From: a virus
Strand: one strand, 5' to 3'
Virus record (IMG/VR): IMGVR_UViG_3300033153_012477
Location: 1-55,436 of that record
Length of the DNA stretch: 55,436 nucleotides
The notes under the pieces were generated by a model. The model saw only the letters and a program-made list of their open reading frames with translations. It was not told where the DNA came from and did no database searches. Of the stretch, positions 14,216 to 21,599 are shown one piece after another. Within the stretch, counting starts at the first letter, position 1, and every line of letters begins with the position of its first letter. A program made the position numbers and the translations under genes.

Positions 14216-14491
14216 TCAGACACTCTTATTGTAGGTTAAGTCATCGTTAATAGGGGTCAGTTTCACTCTTCTAAACTCTCTTAAGGACTGTTTCTCTAGA
14301 ATAGTTCCAATAGTCAGATGCTCACTAGTAACAACCTCCAAATCTGCAGAGAAGTCATCGTACTTAGTGATTATCCTACAGATAGGATCTAGAACGTACT
14401 CCCCAAAAGGATAACGTATCCAAGCAACGTGCTCTCCTTCACCTACCTCTAGATTATAATCCCAGTGTGTTATGTTATGATACAGTCCCAT
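14216..14491 (-). CDS. Small unknown protein (91 aa)
   Basis: Start MGLYHNITHWDYNLEVGEGE chosen by AAGGA 7 nt upstream. A beta-rich protein (HVAWIRYPFGEYVLDPICRI) without recognised motifs. First gene of a leftward operon; a 260-nt structured non-coding region lies upstream. Confidence 0.6.
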   Translation of the reverse strand: MGLYHNITHWDYNLEVGEGEHVAWIRYPFGEYVLDPICRIITKYDDFSADLEVVTSEHLTIGTILEKQSLREFRRVKLTPINDDLTYNKSV

Positions 14492-14632
14492 ATTATATTC
14501 CTTAGTATAAAGCATGGAATAATTAATTGATTATTCAGGATTTCATAAACTTGAGTAAAAAAGTAGGGTTTATCAAAAACTAATTAAGTGACATCTGAGA
14601 ATTTATTTAATTAAAAGAAGTTGATAACTAAA

Positions 14633-14735
14633 GGCAGTAGGGAGCATTCACTCCCTACCTGTGACTGCGAATATAGAGACTTGAGACTTCCTCTATAGAC
14701 AATAATCCTGTTTCAGAGTTGTTATATTACAACAC
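14633..14735 (-). ncRNA. Candidate structured ncRNA with three hairpins
   Basis: Between 14492 and 14748 there is no credible coding frame, but three consecutive perfect stems are visible: GTTGT/ACAAC (14718-14733), TATAGAG/CTCTATA (14672-14697), and the 8-bp GTAGGGAG/CTCCCTAC (14637-14658). No clear U-tract follows, so it may be a structured leader for the downstream operon or the 3' part of the protease message rather than an independent RNA. Confidence 0.4.
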
Positions 14736-14748
14736 TAAGAACTAATAT

Positions 14749-15771
14749 TTAAACTTTTACTTTAACCCATTCGCATTTTTTCTTTAACCAAAACCAGTAC
14801 CACATTCGCTTACACTTCTTAACCCACTTATACTCGACAGGATCTGCAGGACCAGGAATTTCTCCACCTAGTTTGTTCACAACAGTCTTAAACTCCCACA
14901 TAATACAATAGCCGTCACTTCTTTTACATATGTGAAAAGGGAGATACTGGTAACCATAGTCTCCGCAATCAGCTCCCCAACTATTCTTGATAATAAAGTA
15001 GCCGCCACCTTTAATAGAATTGTCTACCTTGTAACCTACAATAGAGATAGCGTGACCCCCGCTAGAAAACCCTGTAGTCGTCCTAATAACGCTTCTACAA
15101 TAGAGCATGTCTTTAGGAGTAGACAGACCAAGATAAACCACAGAACCATTGTCAAGAGCGTCTAAAGCTGCTTCAACATTGTCGCTGAGGTAAACAGAAT
15201 CACCAAGTCTCCATTTCCTATTAGATGCACAAGTTTCTTTTGGGTATGTTTCATTTTGACCCCAATCTTGCTCTCTGCAAACCTCATTACCGTCTTTAGA
15301 TAGAGCATTAACAAAAACTCTACTAGAGTATTGTTTGTACTTGCTCCATGTATCTCTTTCTGAAAGATCAATAGTACTTGGTTGATTAATCAAGTTTTCT
15401 AATCCAGCAACCCCACCAAAAGCAGTACAAGTCCCGTTCCATTGACTCTTAACAGAGGTGTCTCTATTTCTAAAGTCTACACCAAACCTAGCTCTTTCCC
15501 CTTGCCCACCACCTACAGGTGTGCCTTTCTTTTTCTTTTTCTTTTTGAGAGCAGCAAAGTCCTCCCCAAAAAGATCTTCCAGAGGCACAAGGTTTGCTTT
15601 TCTCCTCATTTCTTCAGGATCAATGGAACCTCTTTCCTCAGTTCCTTCGGGATCTTCAACCATCTGTGCGACAATTTCTTCATGAGATAAATAGTCTACG
15701 GATGTTGTAGAGCATCCTGTAACAAGGGCTACCATAACTAAGGTAAACCACAAAATAATGATATTCTTCAT
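14749..15771 (-). CDS. Papain-like cysteine protease, lipoprotein
   Basis: 340 aa. Lipobox LVTGC with lipidated C20, then a linker with a run of lysines (about 76-82). The C1-type catalytic elements can be placed: Q110 and nucleophile C115 in QWNGTCTAFGG, H240 in SGGHAISIVGY, N263 in IIKNSWGADCG. Mature C1 fold size is right. It is unusual for a phage to encode a lipid-anchored papain family enzyme. With the secreted serine protease 3 kb away this suggests envelope or extracellular proteolysis. A C-terminal basic Trp/Cys-rich tail (KWVKKCKRMWYWFWLKKKC) is odd and may contact membrane or peptidoglycan. Confidence 0.88.
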   Translation of the reverse strand: MKNIIILWFTLVMVALVTGCSTTSVDYLSHEEIVAQMVEDPEGTEERGSIDPEEMRRKANLVPLEDLFGEDFAALKKKKKKKGTPVGGGQGERARFGVDFRNRDTSVKSQWNGTCTAFGGVAGLENLINQPSTIDLSERDTWSKYKQYSSRVFVNALSKDGNEVCREQDWGQNETYPKETCASNRKWRLGDSVYLSDNVEAALDALDNGSVVYLGLSTPKDMLYCRSVIRTTTGFSSGGHAISIVGYKVDNSIKGGGYFIIKNSWGADCGDYGYQYLPFHICKRSDGYCIMWEFKTVVNKLGGEIPGPADPVEYKWVKKCKRMWYWFWLKKKCEWVKVKV

Positions 15772-15830
15772 TCAATTCTCCTATTCTGAGATTCTAATAA
15801 ATCATTTTTTCTTAATATACGTAGATTATT

Positions 15831-16787
15831 CTACACAAACAACGTGCTAACTGAGGTGTTAGAGCACACTCTTTTTATTACTTCTGCAAAAATGGGGGAC
15901 ACATCCAGAATTTCCAATTTTTCCCCGTATTTTTCCCTATAGTATTCTACAGTTTCCATATCAATAGGTATCGTATTTGATACTATTGTTCTCTCAAAAG
16001 GTGATGCTGGGTTTAAAAGCTTATGGTAAGCCTTCCCAGAAAGAACCCCATGAGTAGCATAAGCATAAACTTTTTTAGCTCCTCTTTCTTTGAGAAGATT
16101 TCCTGCTTTAACCAAAGTTCCACCTGTGTCTATAATATCGTCAATTATGAGAGCTGTCTTACCTTCAACATCCCCTATAATAGTCATTGAAGATATTTGA
16201 TTTGGCTTAGTACGACGTTTGTCAATCATCGCCATAGGAAGGTTTAGCTTATTAGCTACATTATATACTCTAACAGTACTCCCTGCATCTGGGGAGACTA
16301 TGACAAGATCCTCGTTTGCTAATTCTTTTTTAATGTAATCTAGCACAACAGGTTTAGAGTACAAGTGATCAAATGGAATATCAAAAAATCCCTGAATCTG
16401 ATCTGCATGTAGATCAATGGTAGCAACTCTATCCACTCCCGCTGTGACAATTAGGTTAGCAACTAATTTAGCCGAGATAGGTTGTCGGGGTTGTGCTTTT
16501 CTATCCTGACGACTGTATCCAAAATATGGAATAACTACTCCCACACTTTTAGCAGAAGCTCTCCTTAGAGCATCTACTATAATTAACAGTTCCATAATAC
16601 TTTCATTAACAGGGGCACACGTAGATTGTATAACAAAACAATCTTCACCACGAACAGTCTCTTGTATCTCCACACTGACTTCACCGTCTGAAAATCTTTG
16701 TAGAGTACAATCGGTTAGCTTAACGTCTAGATTTTTTGAGATTAACTCGGCTAAAGCAATGTTTGAGCTTCCTGAAAAAAGTTTCAC
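15831..16787 (-). CDS. prs: Ribose-phosphate pyrophosphokinase (PRPP synthase)
   Basis: Makes PRPP from ribose 5-phosphate and ATP, feeding nucleotide and NAD synthesis. 318 aa, normal length. Landmarks: IPYFGYSRQDRK (about 86-97), DLHADQIQGFF (125-135), and the PRPP loop IIDDIIDTGGT (214-224). The start is GTG with AGGAG upstream. It begins a block with ThyX and PyrB that would raise pyrimidine and dTMP supply during replication. The 3' end ends in cysteine and hydrophobic residues (NTSVSTLFV) like bacterial enzymes. Confidence 0.96.
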   Translation of the reverse strand: MKLFSGSSNIALAELISKNLDVKLTDCTLQRFSDGEVSVEIQETVRGEDCFVIQSTCAPVNESIMELLIIVDALRRASAKSVGVVIPYFGYSRQDRKAQPRQPISAKLVANLIVTAGVDRVATIDLHADQIQGFFDIPFDHLYSKPVVLDYIKKELANEDLVIVSPDAGSTVRVYNVANKLNLPMAMIDKRRTKPNQISSMTIIGDVEGKTALIIDDIIDTGGTLVKAGNLLKERGAKKVYAYATHGVLSGKAYHKLLNPASPFERTIVSNTIPIDMETVEYYREKYGEKLEILDVSPIFAEVIKRVCSNTSVSTLFV

Positions 16788-16938
16788 GGTGTTTTCTCCT
16801 GTTAGTGTTCCAAGTAGTATCCTCTACAGTTCTCTTGTAGATTCTATCCCACTCTTTATCTTGATTAATAAAAGTAAACAAATCATACAAGATGAAAAGG
16901 ATAAAAGCACCAATAATGTAGTAGTCTTTATGGTCCAT
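16720..16938 (-). CDS. Small membrane protein overlapping prs (72 aa)
   Basis: MDHKDYYIIGAFILFILYDLF has one transmembrane segment, followed by an Arg/Lys-rich tail. GGA lies 6 nt before the ATG, which overlaps the stop of the upstream gene (TAATG). The last 68 nt overlap the 5' end of prs in another frame, so either the C-terminus is dispensable or the overlap is real coupling. Moderate evidence only. Confidence 0.45.
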   Translation of the reverse strand: MDHKDYYIIGAFILFILYDLFTFINQDKEWDRIYKRTVEDTTWNTNRRKHRETFFRKLKHCFSRVNLKKSRR

Positions 16939-17381
16939 TATACATCCAAACTGTTTTCCATAATTTTGAGAATATCCTCTGACATTTTAAATCTCTTTGC
17001 ATTTATAGGAAGACTTTTATCAAGGGAACCTGTACCAATTTTCTTTCTTGACGCAGCTTTCCAATCGAAAAACATCTCCGTTAAATCAAGCAAATTCATC
17101 CCCGAGTAACCTTCTTTAAAGTGTTGAGGGTGGTGTCGGTTATAGGAGTAGTGATGATCTATAGCAGGTTGAAACTTTTCAAGTATAGCATTGTATTCAG
17201 GGGTGCCGTATTTAACGGTCTTAAACTCAGGAAGATGTTTCCCATAACTCTTACCTTCAAATAAAGTAAACTTAGAGTAGTCATGAATAACTCCTCTCCA
17301 AATAAGCTTAATACAAAATCTTAGGATATACCCAAGAACTAAAGCTTTGTGTTTTAATGTGTGCCACCAAAAAGGAAACAT
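16938..17381 (-). CDS. DUF5662-like protein
   Basis: Start MFPFWWHTLKHK chosen by GTGGAG 8 nt upstream (147 aa). The pattern LKHK..., GVIHDYSKFTLFEG, AIDHHYSYNRHHPQHF and MNLLDLTEMFFDWKAAS is characteristic of the phage/bacterial DUF5662 family, whose H-D and HH residues look like a metal or HD-type site. Molecular function unknown. It lies among nucleotide-metabolism genes. Confidence 0.75.
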   Translation of the reverse strand: MFPFWWHTLKHKALVLGYILRFCIKLIWRGVIHDYSKFTLFEGKSYGKHLPEFKTVKYGTPEYNAILEKFQPAIDHHYSYNRHHPQHFKEGYSGMNLLDLTEMFFDWKAASRKKIGTGSLDKSLPINAKRFKMSEDILKIMENSLDV

Positions 17382-17385
17382 AGTC

Positions 17386-17649
17386 TTATTCTCCACTTTT
17401 TTTTCTTTTCTTAAATTCATTGAAATCTAAAACTGTAGCAGTAGGTTCTTCCTCCACCAACTGAACTACATTATCTTTTTGAGTACCATACTTATTCTTA
17501 ACATAAGCGTGGTATCCTCTTGAGTCTTCGCAGTGAGAACATATCGATACTGTGACTGTTCCCTCATCCCCATCTTCTCCACCACCATAAAAGGAATGTT
17601 TTACGTAACCTTTATAATTACAGTGTTTACAACCTATTCTCTCGCTCAT
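17386..17649 (-). CDS. Zinc-finger-like small protein (87 aa)
   Basis: Start MSERIGCKHCNYKGYV chosen because GAGGATAAAG precedes it. CKHC and CSHC pairs form a likely DnaJ-type or rubredoxin-like zinc site with a glycine-rich loop (SFYGGGEDGDEG) between. The C-terminus is a basic helix (VLDFNEFKKRKKSGE). Overlaps the upstream gene by 23 nt. Confidence 0.65.
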   Translation of the reverse strand: MSERIGCKHCNYKGYVKHSFYGGGEDGDEGTVTVSICSHCEDSRGYHAYVKNKYGTQKDNVVQLVEEEPTATVLDFNEFKKRKKSGE

Positions 17650-17911
17650 CTTTATCCTCGATCCTTGATTTTTTCCATCGTTTAGAGTCCCATTCTTGGA
17701 CAACCAATTTATCTCCTACATCAATATACCGAAAATTTTCTACAATCTTAACTACAGGAGCATTTAAATAATGCTCATTGTAAAAGACTCTTATGATATC
17801 CCCAACTTCCCCAAACTTGTATAAGTCATCAGCAGGTAACCTGTTTCCTTTGCTTTTACTAAAGATAGGGTTGGCAAGCTTTTGACGATTATCTTTCAAA
17901 CCAAGCCCCAT
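17627..17911 (-). CDS. Small unknown protein (94 aa)
   Basis: MGLGLKDNRQKLANPIFSK..., with a central beta domain (VGDIIRVFYNEHYLNAPVVKIVENFRYIDVGDKLVVQEW) reminiscent of a small SH3/KOW-like barrel and a charged C-terminal tail. The start lies inside the end of thyX and is uncertain, as no strong ribosome site is visible. Function unknown. Confidence 0.55.
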   Translation of the reverse strand: MGLGLKDNRQKLANPIFSKSKGNRLPADDLYKFGEVGDIIRVFYNEHYLNAPVVKIVENFRYIDVGDKLVVQEWDSKRWKKSRIEDKDERENRL

Positions 17912-18575
17912 ACGTTTCAGGGAAAGTAGCTTTAACCAAGTCACCTAAGATAATGGCATATTCTCTTATTTCTAACTGAGCGTGATCGTGATCTCTTAGC
18001 TCAATAAAGTTTGCTACCGCTTGAAAAGATGCGGTCCAGTATACTTCAGTGTATTGGTTGAGAGGAAGTAGAATACGTGCTTGCTCTTTAGCGACACCTA
18101 AAGCTAGTAAATCTCTATAAGCTTTTAAAATGGATTCCATAGCATTATTAAAAGTAGCGTTAGCTCCTATGTGGTCTTTGACTAATCCTTCAGAAGCTTG
18201 CTTATTGTCATCAGACTGTGCTCGCCATTCAGTTGGAAAATAATAATCTTCCACAGGTTTATAGCGTCCACTGATCTCGTTCCAAGCATGGTCTTTAGTA
18301 GGATAAGATGATGTCGTTTCTGCTCCCACAACGTGCTTATACCATTGTCTCAGTACAAATTCAGGAGCCTTAACTCTAAACTGAAGCATAATATGTCTAA
18401 AAGGAGAATGGTGCTTATGTTCTGCTAAGTAGTTCATAAGACCTTTATCTTTTTTATCAAATTCTGTTTTACGATTTCCAAAAGAAACTCTAGCTGAATT
18501 TACGACAGTCAGATCTGTCCCCAGAGTATCAATTAATTCCACTTCGCCCTTGTCTAATACCTTGACAATATCCAT
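17889..18575 (-). CDS. thyX: Flavin-dependent thymidylate synthase ThyX
   Basis: Makes dTMP from dUMP with FAD and methylene-tetrahydrofolate, replacing ThyA. 228 aa. The flavin/dUMP motif appears in the extended form: RQWYKH (76-81) then WNEISGRYKP (98-107), the arrangement I know from many phage and proteobacterial ThyX rather than the compact RHRxxSxxxxSxR. The C-terminal LRDHDHAQLEIREYA helix is the substrate-binding segment. Next to pyrB and prs, it forms a nucleotide-supply operon. Confidence 0.94.
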   Translation of the reverse strand: MDIVKVLDKGEVELIDTLGTDLTVVNSARVSFGNRKTEFDKKDKGLMNYLAEHKHHSPFRHIMLQFRVKAPEFVLRQWYKHVVGAETTSSYPTKDHAWNEISGRYKPVEDYYFPTEWRAQSDDNKQASEGLVKDHIGANATFNNAMESILKAYRDLLALGVAKEQARILLPLNQYTEVYWTASFQAVANFIELRDHDHAQLEIREYAIILGDLVKATFPETYGAWFER

Positions 18576-18603
18576 TACCTTTCCTTGGTTAAAAACTATA
18601 ATA

Positions 18604-19713
18604 TTAGTATCCTAAAATCTCTTTATCTTTGTCAAATAGATAAGCTATTAAAGCTACCCTAGTCCACATACCGTTTCGACACTGTCTCCAGTACATTGCT
18701 CTAGGATCCTCATCTATCTCTATAGCTACTTCATCTCTTCTTGGTAAGGGGTGCATAATAATAGAATTTGGCTTCATCAAGTTAATGTTCTCTTTAGTTA
18801 ATTTGAATCCATCGTAACTCTTTTGAGATTCACCTTTTTCGGTATCGTGTTCATCCTGGATACGAGTCATGTATACAGCGTCGGCTTCAGGAAGACACTC
18901 TTCTAGATTATCAGAATAAGAAACCTTTAAATTGCTTGATAGTAAGATAGAGGTCGTATCTATTGCGTATCCTTCTGGTAAAGTAAACAAAGCAGAACCT
19001 TTTCCTTTTGATACAAAGGAATCTAAGTATTCTTCTCTCTCTTTTTCCAAGCAATTTAATTGAAAAGCTTTAGGAGCACAAAGTGTGACCTTAACCCCTT
19101 TGTAATGGGCAAGAAGTTTAAGAAGACTCTTAACAGTTCTACCTCTCTTCAGATCTCCACAAAAAAGAATGGTCTTTCCTTCCAGACCGTCGTTATTCTT
19201 GAAGGATCTTTGAAGAGTATACATATCTAACAATGCTTGAGTGGGGTGTTCCTTTGCTCCTGAACCTGCGTTAATTATAGGTACAGGTCTTCTTGTTTTA
19301 TCAAGAAAGTCAGCACTTTCTTCTGCAAAATTTTCATCAGAAGTTCTCATAATAATCAAGTCCACATAACTAGAAAGTGTTCTTAAAGAATCTAGTTTGG
19401 ATTCCCCTTTCACTTCTGAAGACGTTGAGGTGTCTCGAACCTCTGAAGTAGACATACCTAATACCTGGCAAGCATTTTGAAAAGACATAAAAGTACGTGT
19501 AGAAGGTTGATCAAAGTACAACATAGCTCTTTTATTACCTAGTACTTTTTTTAGGTATTCAGAACCTACTGTGGTCTTAGATATAGTTCTCACTTTATTT
19601 GTTACTTTATAGAGATGCTCTAAGAAACCTATATCAAACTGATCGGCATTAAGAATGTTGTTAAGTCTGGCTTGAATATAACTAGTTGTTGTCTCCTCAT
19701 ACCGTGTCCACAT
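18604..19713 (-). CDS. pyrB: Aspartate carbamoyltransferase catalytic chain
   Basis: Catalyses carbamoyl phosphate + aspartate to carbamoyl aspartate, the committed step of pyrimidine synthesis. 369 aa, somewhat longer than E. coli PyrB. Carbamoyl-phosphate loop STRTFMSF (71-78), HPTQALLDMY (156-165), and HPLPRRDEVAIEIDEDPRA with WRQCRNGMWTRVAL near the C-terminus; these support aspartate rather than ornithine specificity. No regulatory chain is seen nearby, so the enzyme is probably an unregulated trimer. Uncommon in phages. Confidence 0.93.
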   Translation of the reverse strand: MWTRYEETTTSYIQARLNNILNADQFDIGFLEHLYKVTNKVRTISKTTVGSEYLKKVLGNKRAMLYFDQPSTRTFMSFQNACQVLGMSTSEVRDTSTSSEVKGESKLDSLRTLSSYVDLIIMRTSDENFAEESADFLDKTRRPVPIINAGSGAKEHPTQALLDMYTLQRSFKNNDGLEGKTILFCGDLKRGRTVKSLLKLLAHYKGVKVTLCAPKAFQLNCLEKEREEYLDSFVSKGKGSALFTLPEGYAIDTTSILLSSNLKVSYSDNLEECLPEADAVYMTRIQDEHDTEKGESQKSYDGFKLTKENINLMKPNSIIMHPLPRRDEVAIEIDEDPRAMYWRQCRNGMWTRVALIAYLFDKDKEILGY

Positions 19714-19723
19714 AAAATCTCCT

Positions 19724-20632
19724 TTATATATTTAAAATACGCTGTTTCCGAACATCAATCTCACTGGTACACTCGTCTGATTTACAGATTAAACCCCGAC
19801 CCAACACTTCTCGCAAAGCTCTTCCATAAGAATCGTGTACGCTAAAGAATTTTCCTAAACCTTTCTTCTTGTAGTCTAAGCAGGGGTAAACATCTCCTTG
19901 AGATGATATATAAAAACAACTTTTACCGCAGTCACATCTGTAATACTTAAAGTTATTTATATTATTTGCCCATAAAAAACCTGGAGTAGTATCTTTCTCT
20001 TGAATGATACCTTCCTTCTCATACTTCAAATATATTTTTCTTGTTTTGTTTTTGTTCTGATTTAAAAACCACTTCACTTCTTCAGTTGTGAATCCTTGAT
20101 CCTTGTAATCTATTTTAAAAGGAGTGACATCTGAGCACACACTGCATATCTCTTCGTATACCTCTTGCAACATATTATAGGGAGTGTCATACATAAAAGC
20201 CACAGACACCTTAACGTTTTTAGACACCAGATATTCAATAGTCTCCAAATATTTTTTAAGATCTGTCTGACTTGGATGATAAGATGTTTCGAATTTTAGG
20301 TCAGGTCTTATCTCTAAAACTTTTTCAAAATAGCTCAACCCTTTACTCAAGTTAGTGAAAACTCCCAAGTCAATTTTAGGATCCAACTCTTCTAGTATTC
20401 TTAAAAAATCGGGATGAAGAGTAGGCTCCCCACCAAAGAGCGTTAGTATAATGTTTTTATTTTTACTAAGATCATTAATGAGCTTAAGGGTTTCCAGAGG
20501 ATAGTGGTAAGGCTCCTTGTAATGTAAAGTACAATACCTGCAATCATAGGTACAATTCCCAGTCACTTCCCAAGTAATCCCAAAGTCATTTGATTTAAGT
20601 GCTGGGCATTTATTTACTTCTAACACTTTCAT
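19724..20632 (-). CDS. Radical SAM protein with SPASM-like C-terminus
   Basis: 302 aa. The 4Fe-4S/SAM motif CTYDCRYC (about 28-35) is intact and LTLFGGEPTLHPDF provides the GGEP motif. A C-terminal cysteine set (YRCDCGKSCFYI, VYPCLDYKKKG, ICKSDECTSE) suggests one or two auxiliary clusters as in SPASM/twitch enzymes. Clear paralogue of 27602-28513 (same layout and same end CxxxxCxSExxxxKxRxL). The substrate is unknown; such enzymes often modify peptides or RNA. It is translationally coupled to the degenerate homologue at 20629-21510. Confidence 0.88.
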   Translation of the reverse strand: MKVLEVNKCPALKSNDFGITWEVTGNCTYDCRYCTLHYKEPYHYPLETLKLINDLSKNKNIILTLFGGEPTLHPDFLRILEELDPKIDLGVFTNLSKGLSYFEKVLEIRPDLKFETSYHPSQTDLKKYLETIEYLVSKNVKVSVAFMYDTPYNMLQEVYEEICSVCSDVTPFKIDYKDQGFTTEEVKWFLNQNKNKTRKIYLKYEKEGIIQEKDTTPGFLWANNINNFKYYRCDCGKSCFYISSQGDVYPCLDYKKKGLGKFFSVHDSYGRALREVLGRGLICKSDECTSEIDVRKQRILNI

Positions 20633-21510
20633 CGTACAACACTCATATTATCATCATAGTCACATGACGCATAGGTACATCTGGTATAACCCAATTTATA
20701 CAAGAAGTTCTTTTTAGTACCTTTGGAGAATAGGATATCTTTATGAGCATAAGCACTCATACAAGCATACAAATTTCCTGACAAATCCATTACGGCGTGG
20801 TTTTTAGTATCACAATAAAAATTCTTAAAATTATTATACCCTCTGACAATAATTTCCTGATAGCTTACTTTTTGAACAACATCCAAATCCTCAATAATCT
20901 GATGACTTGGGGTAGTGTTTTCTAAGGATCCTATCCTACTGGTGTAGAAAAAATACTCCTCACCTTGTTTGGGAGTTGGGTATATCGAAGCTTTAGGAAA
21001 CTTTTTAATAAGTGTTTCGTAGATATGCTTATCTAAGGATTTATTTGCTTCACTGATAATAAAAGAGGTTATACCTAAACAATCAGACTTTTGGATAAAC
21101 TCAAAGTTTCTCATAAATAACACTAAATCTTTCATAGAAGTTTCTGAATAAAACTCTGGAGTAAATTTCCATGAAAACTTGGTTTTAAAAGGGATCAAAG
21201 AATAGACAATATCTTTAAAAGAATCATGAGGAACCAATAGATCTGAATATATCTCAATATTAAGCTTATCTTTAAAAATACTATTAAGAGATAAAAACAA
21301 TTTTCCTAAGTTATCTGGAAGAACATGACTTCCAAATTCTGGAACCATCGGCTCTCCGCAAAATAAAATAACGTTAACTTTCCTGCCCCCTGTGTGTTCT
21401 TTTAACCAAGAAAGCTTTTTAGATAGCTCACCCGTTTTTTGGGGAGTGTTTAGGAATAGTGTTAAACCAAAACCGTCTTCATTAAGTTTAGTACATTTAA
21501 TGATATCCAA
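20629..21510 (-). CDS. Degenerate radical-SAM-like partner protein
   Basis: 293 aa, same overall plan as its neighbour (an FGLTLFLNTP start where the cysteine loop should be, VILFCGEPMVPEF in place of GGEP, and a C-terminal NFYCDTKNHAVMDLSGNLYAC/CTYASC region), but the CxxxCxxC cluster motif is missing. It therefore probably cannot cleave SAM itself and may act as a structural or substrate-binding partner, while keeping an auxiliary cysteine cluster. A 4-nt ATGA overlap couples it to the active enzyme downstream. The homology call rests on pattern, not on a search. Confidence 0.7.
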   Translation of the reverse strand: MDIIKCTKLNEDGFGLTLFLNTPQKTGELSKKLSWLKEHTGGRKVNVILFCGEPMVPEFGSHVLPDNLGKLFLSLNSIFKDKLNIEIYSDLLVPHDSFKDIVYSLIPFKTKFSWKFTPEFYSETSMKDLVLFMRNFEFIQKSDCLGITSFIISEANKSLDKHIYETLIKKFPKASIYPTPKQGEEYFFYTSRIGSLENTTPSHQIIEDLDVVQKVSYQEIIVRGYNNFKNFYCDTKNHAVMDLSGNLYACMSAYAHKDILFSKGTKKNFLYKLGYTRCTYASCDYDDNMSVVR

Positions 21511-21559
21511 AATGGAATCTCCTAAAAAATTCTTGATATAACGCTACCCTAACATTATT

Positions 21560-21578
21560 CTGTATAGGCTGTATAAAT
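21560..21578 (+). promoter_or_regulatory. CTGTATA promoter-like element
   Basis: Plus strand CTGTATAGGCTGTATAAAT, a tandem of the recurring word, 22 nt upstream of the ATG of the FAD oxidoreductase. It lies in the divergent region with the leftward radical-SAM operon and is likely the rightward promoter. Confidence 0.5.
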
Positions 21579-21599
21579 GTAAAGTTAAAAAGGATTTTT

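Noticed and set aside
18604-19713. Ornithine carbamoyltransferase
   Set aside because: HPTQ and the HPLPR..DE..DPRA..RQ.xNGM block fit aspartate carbamoyltransferase.
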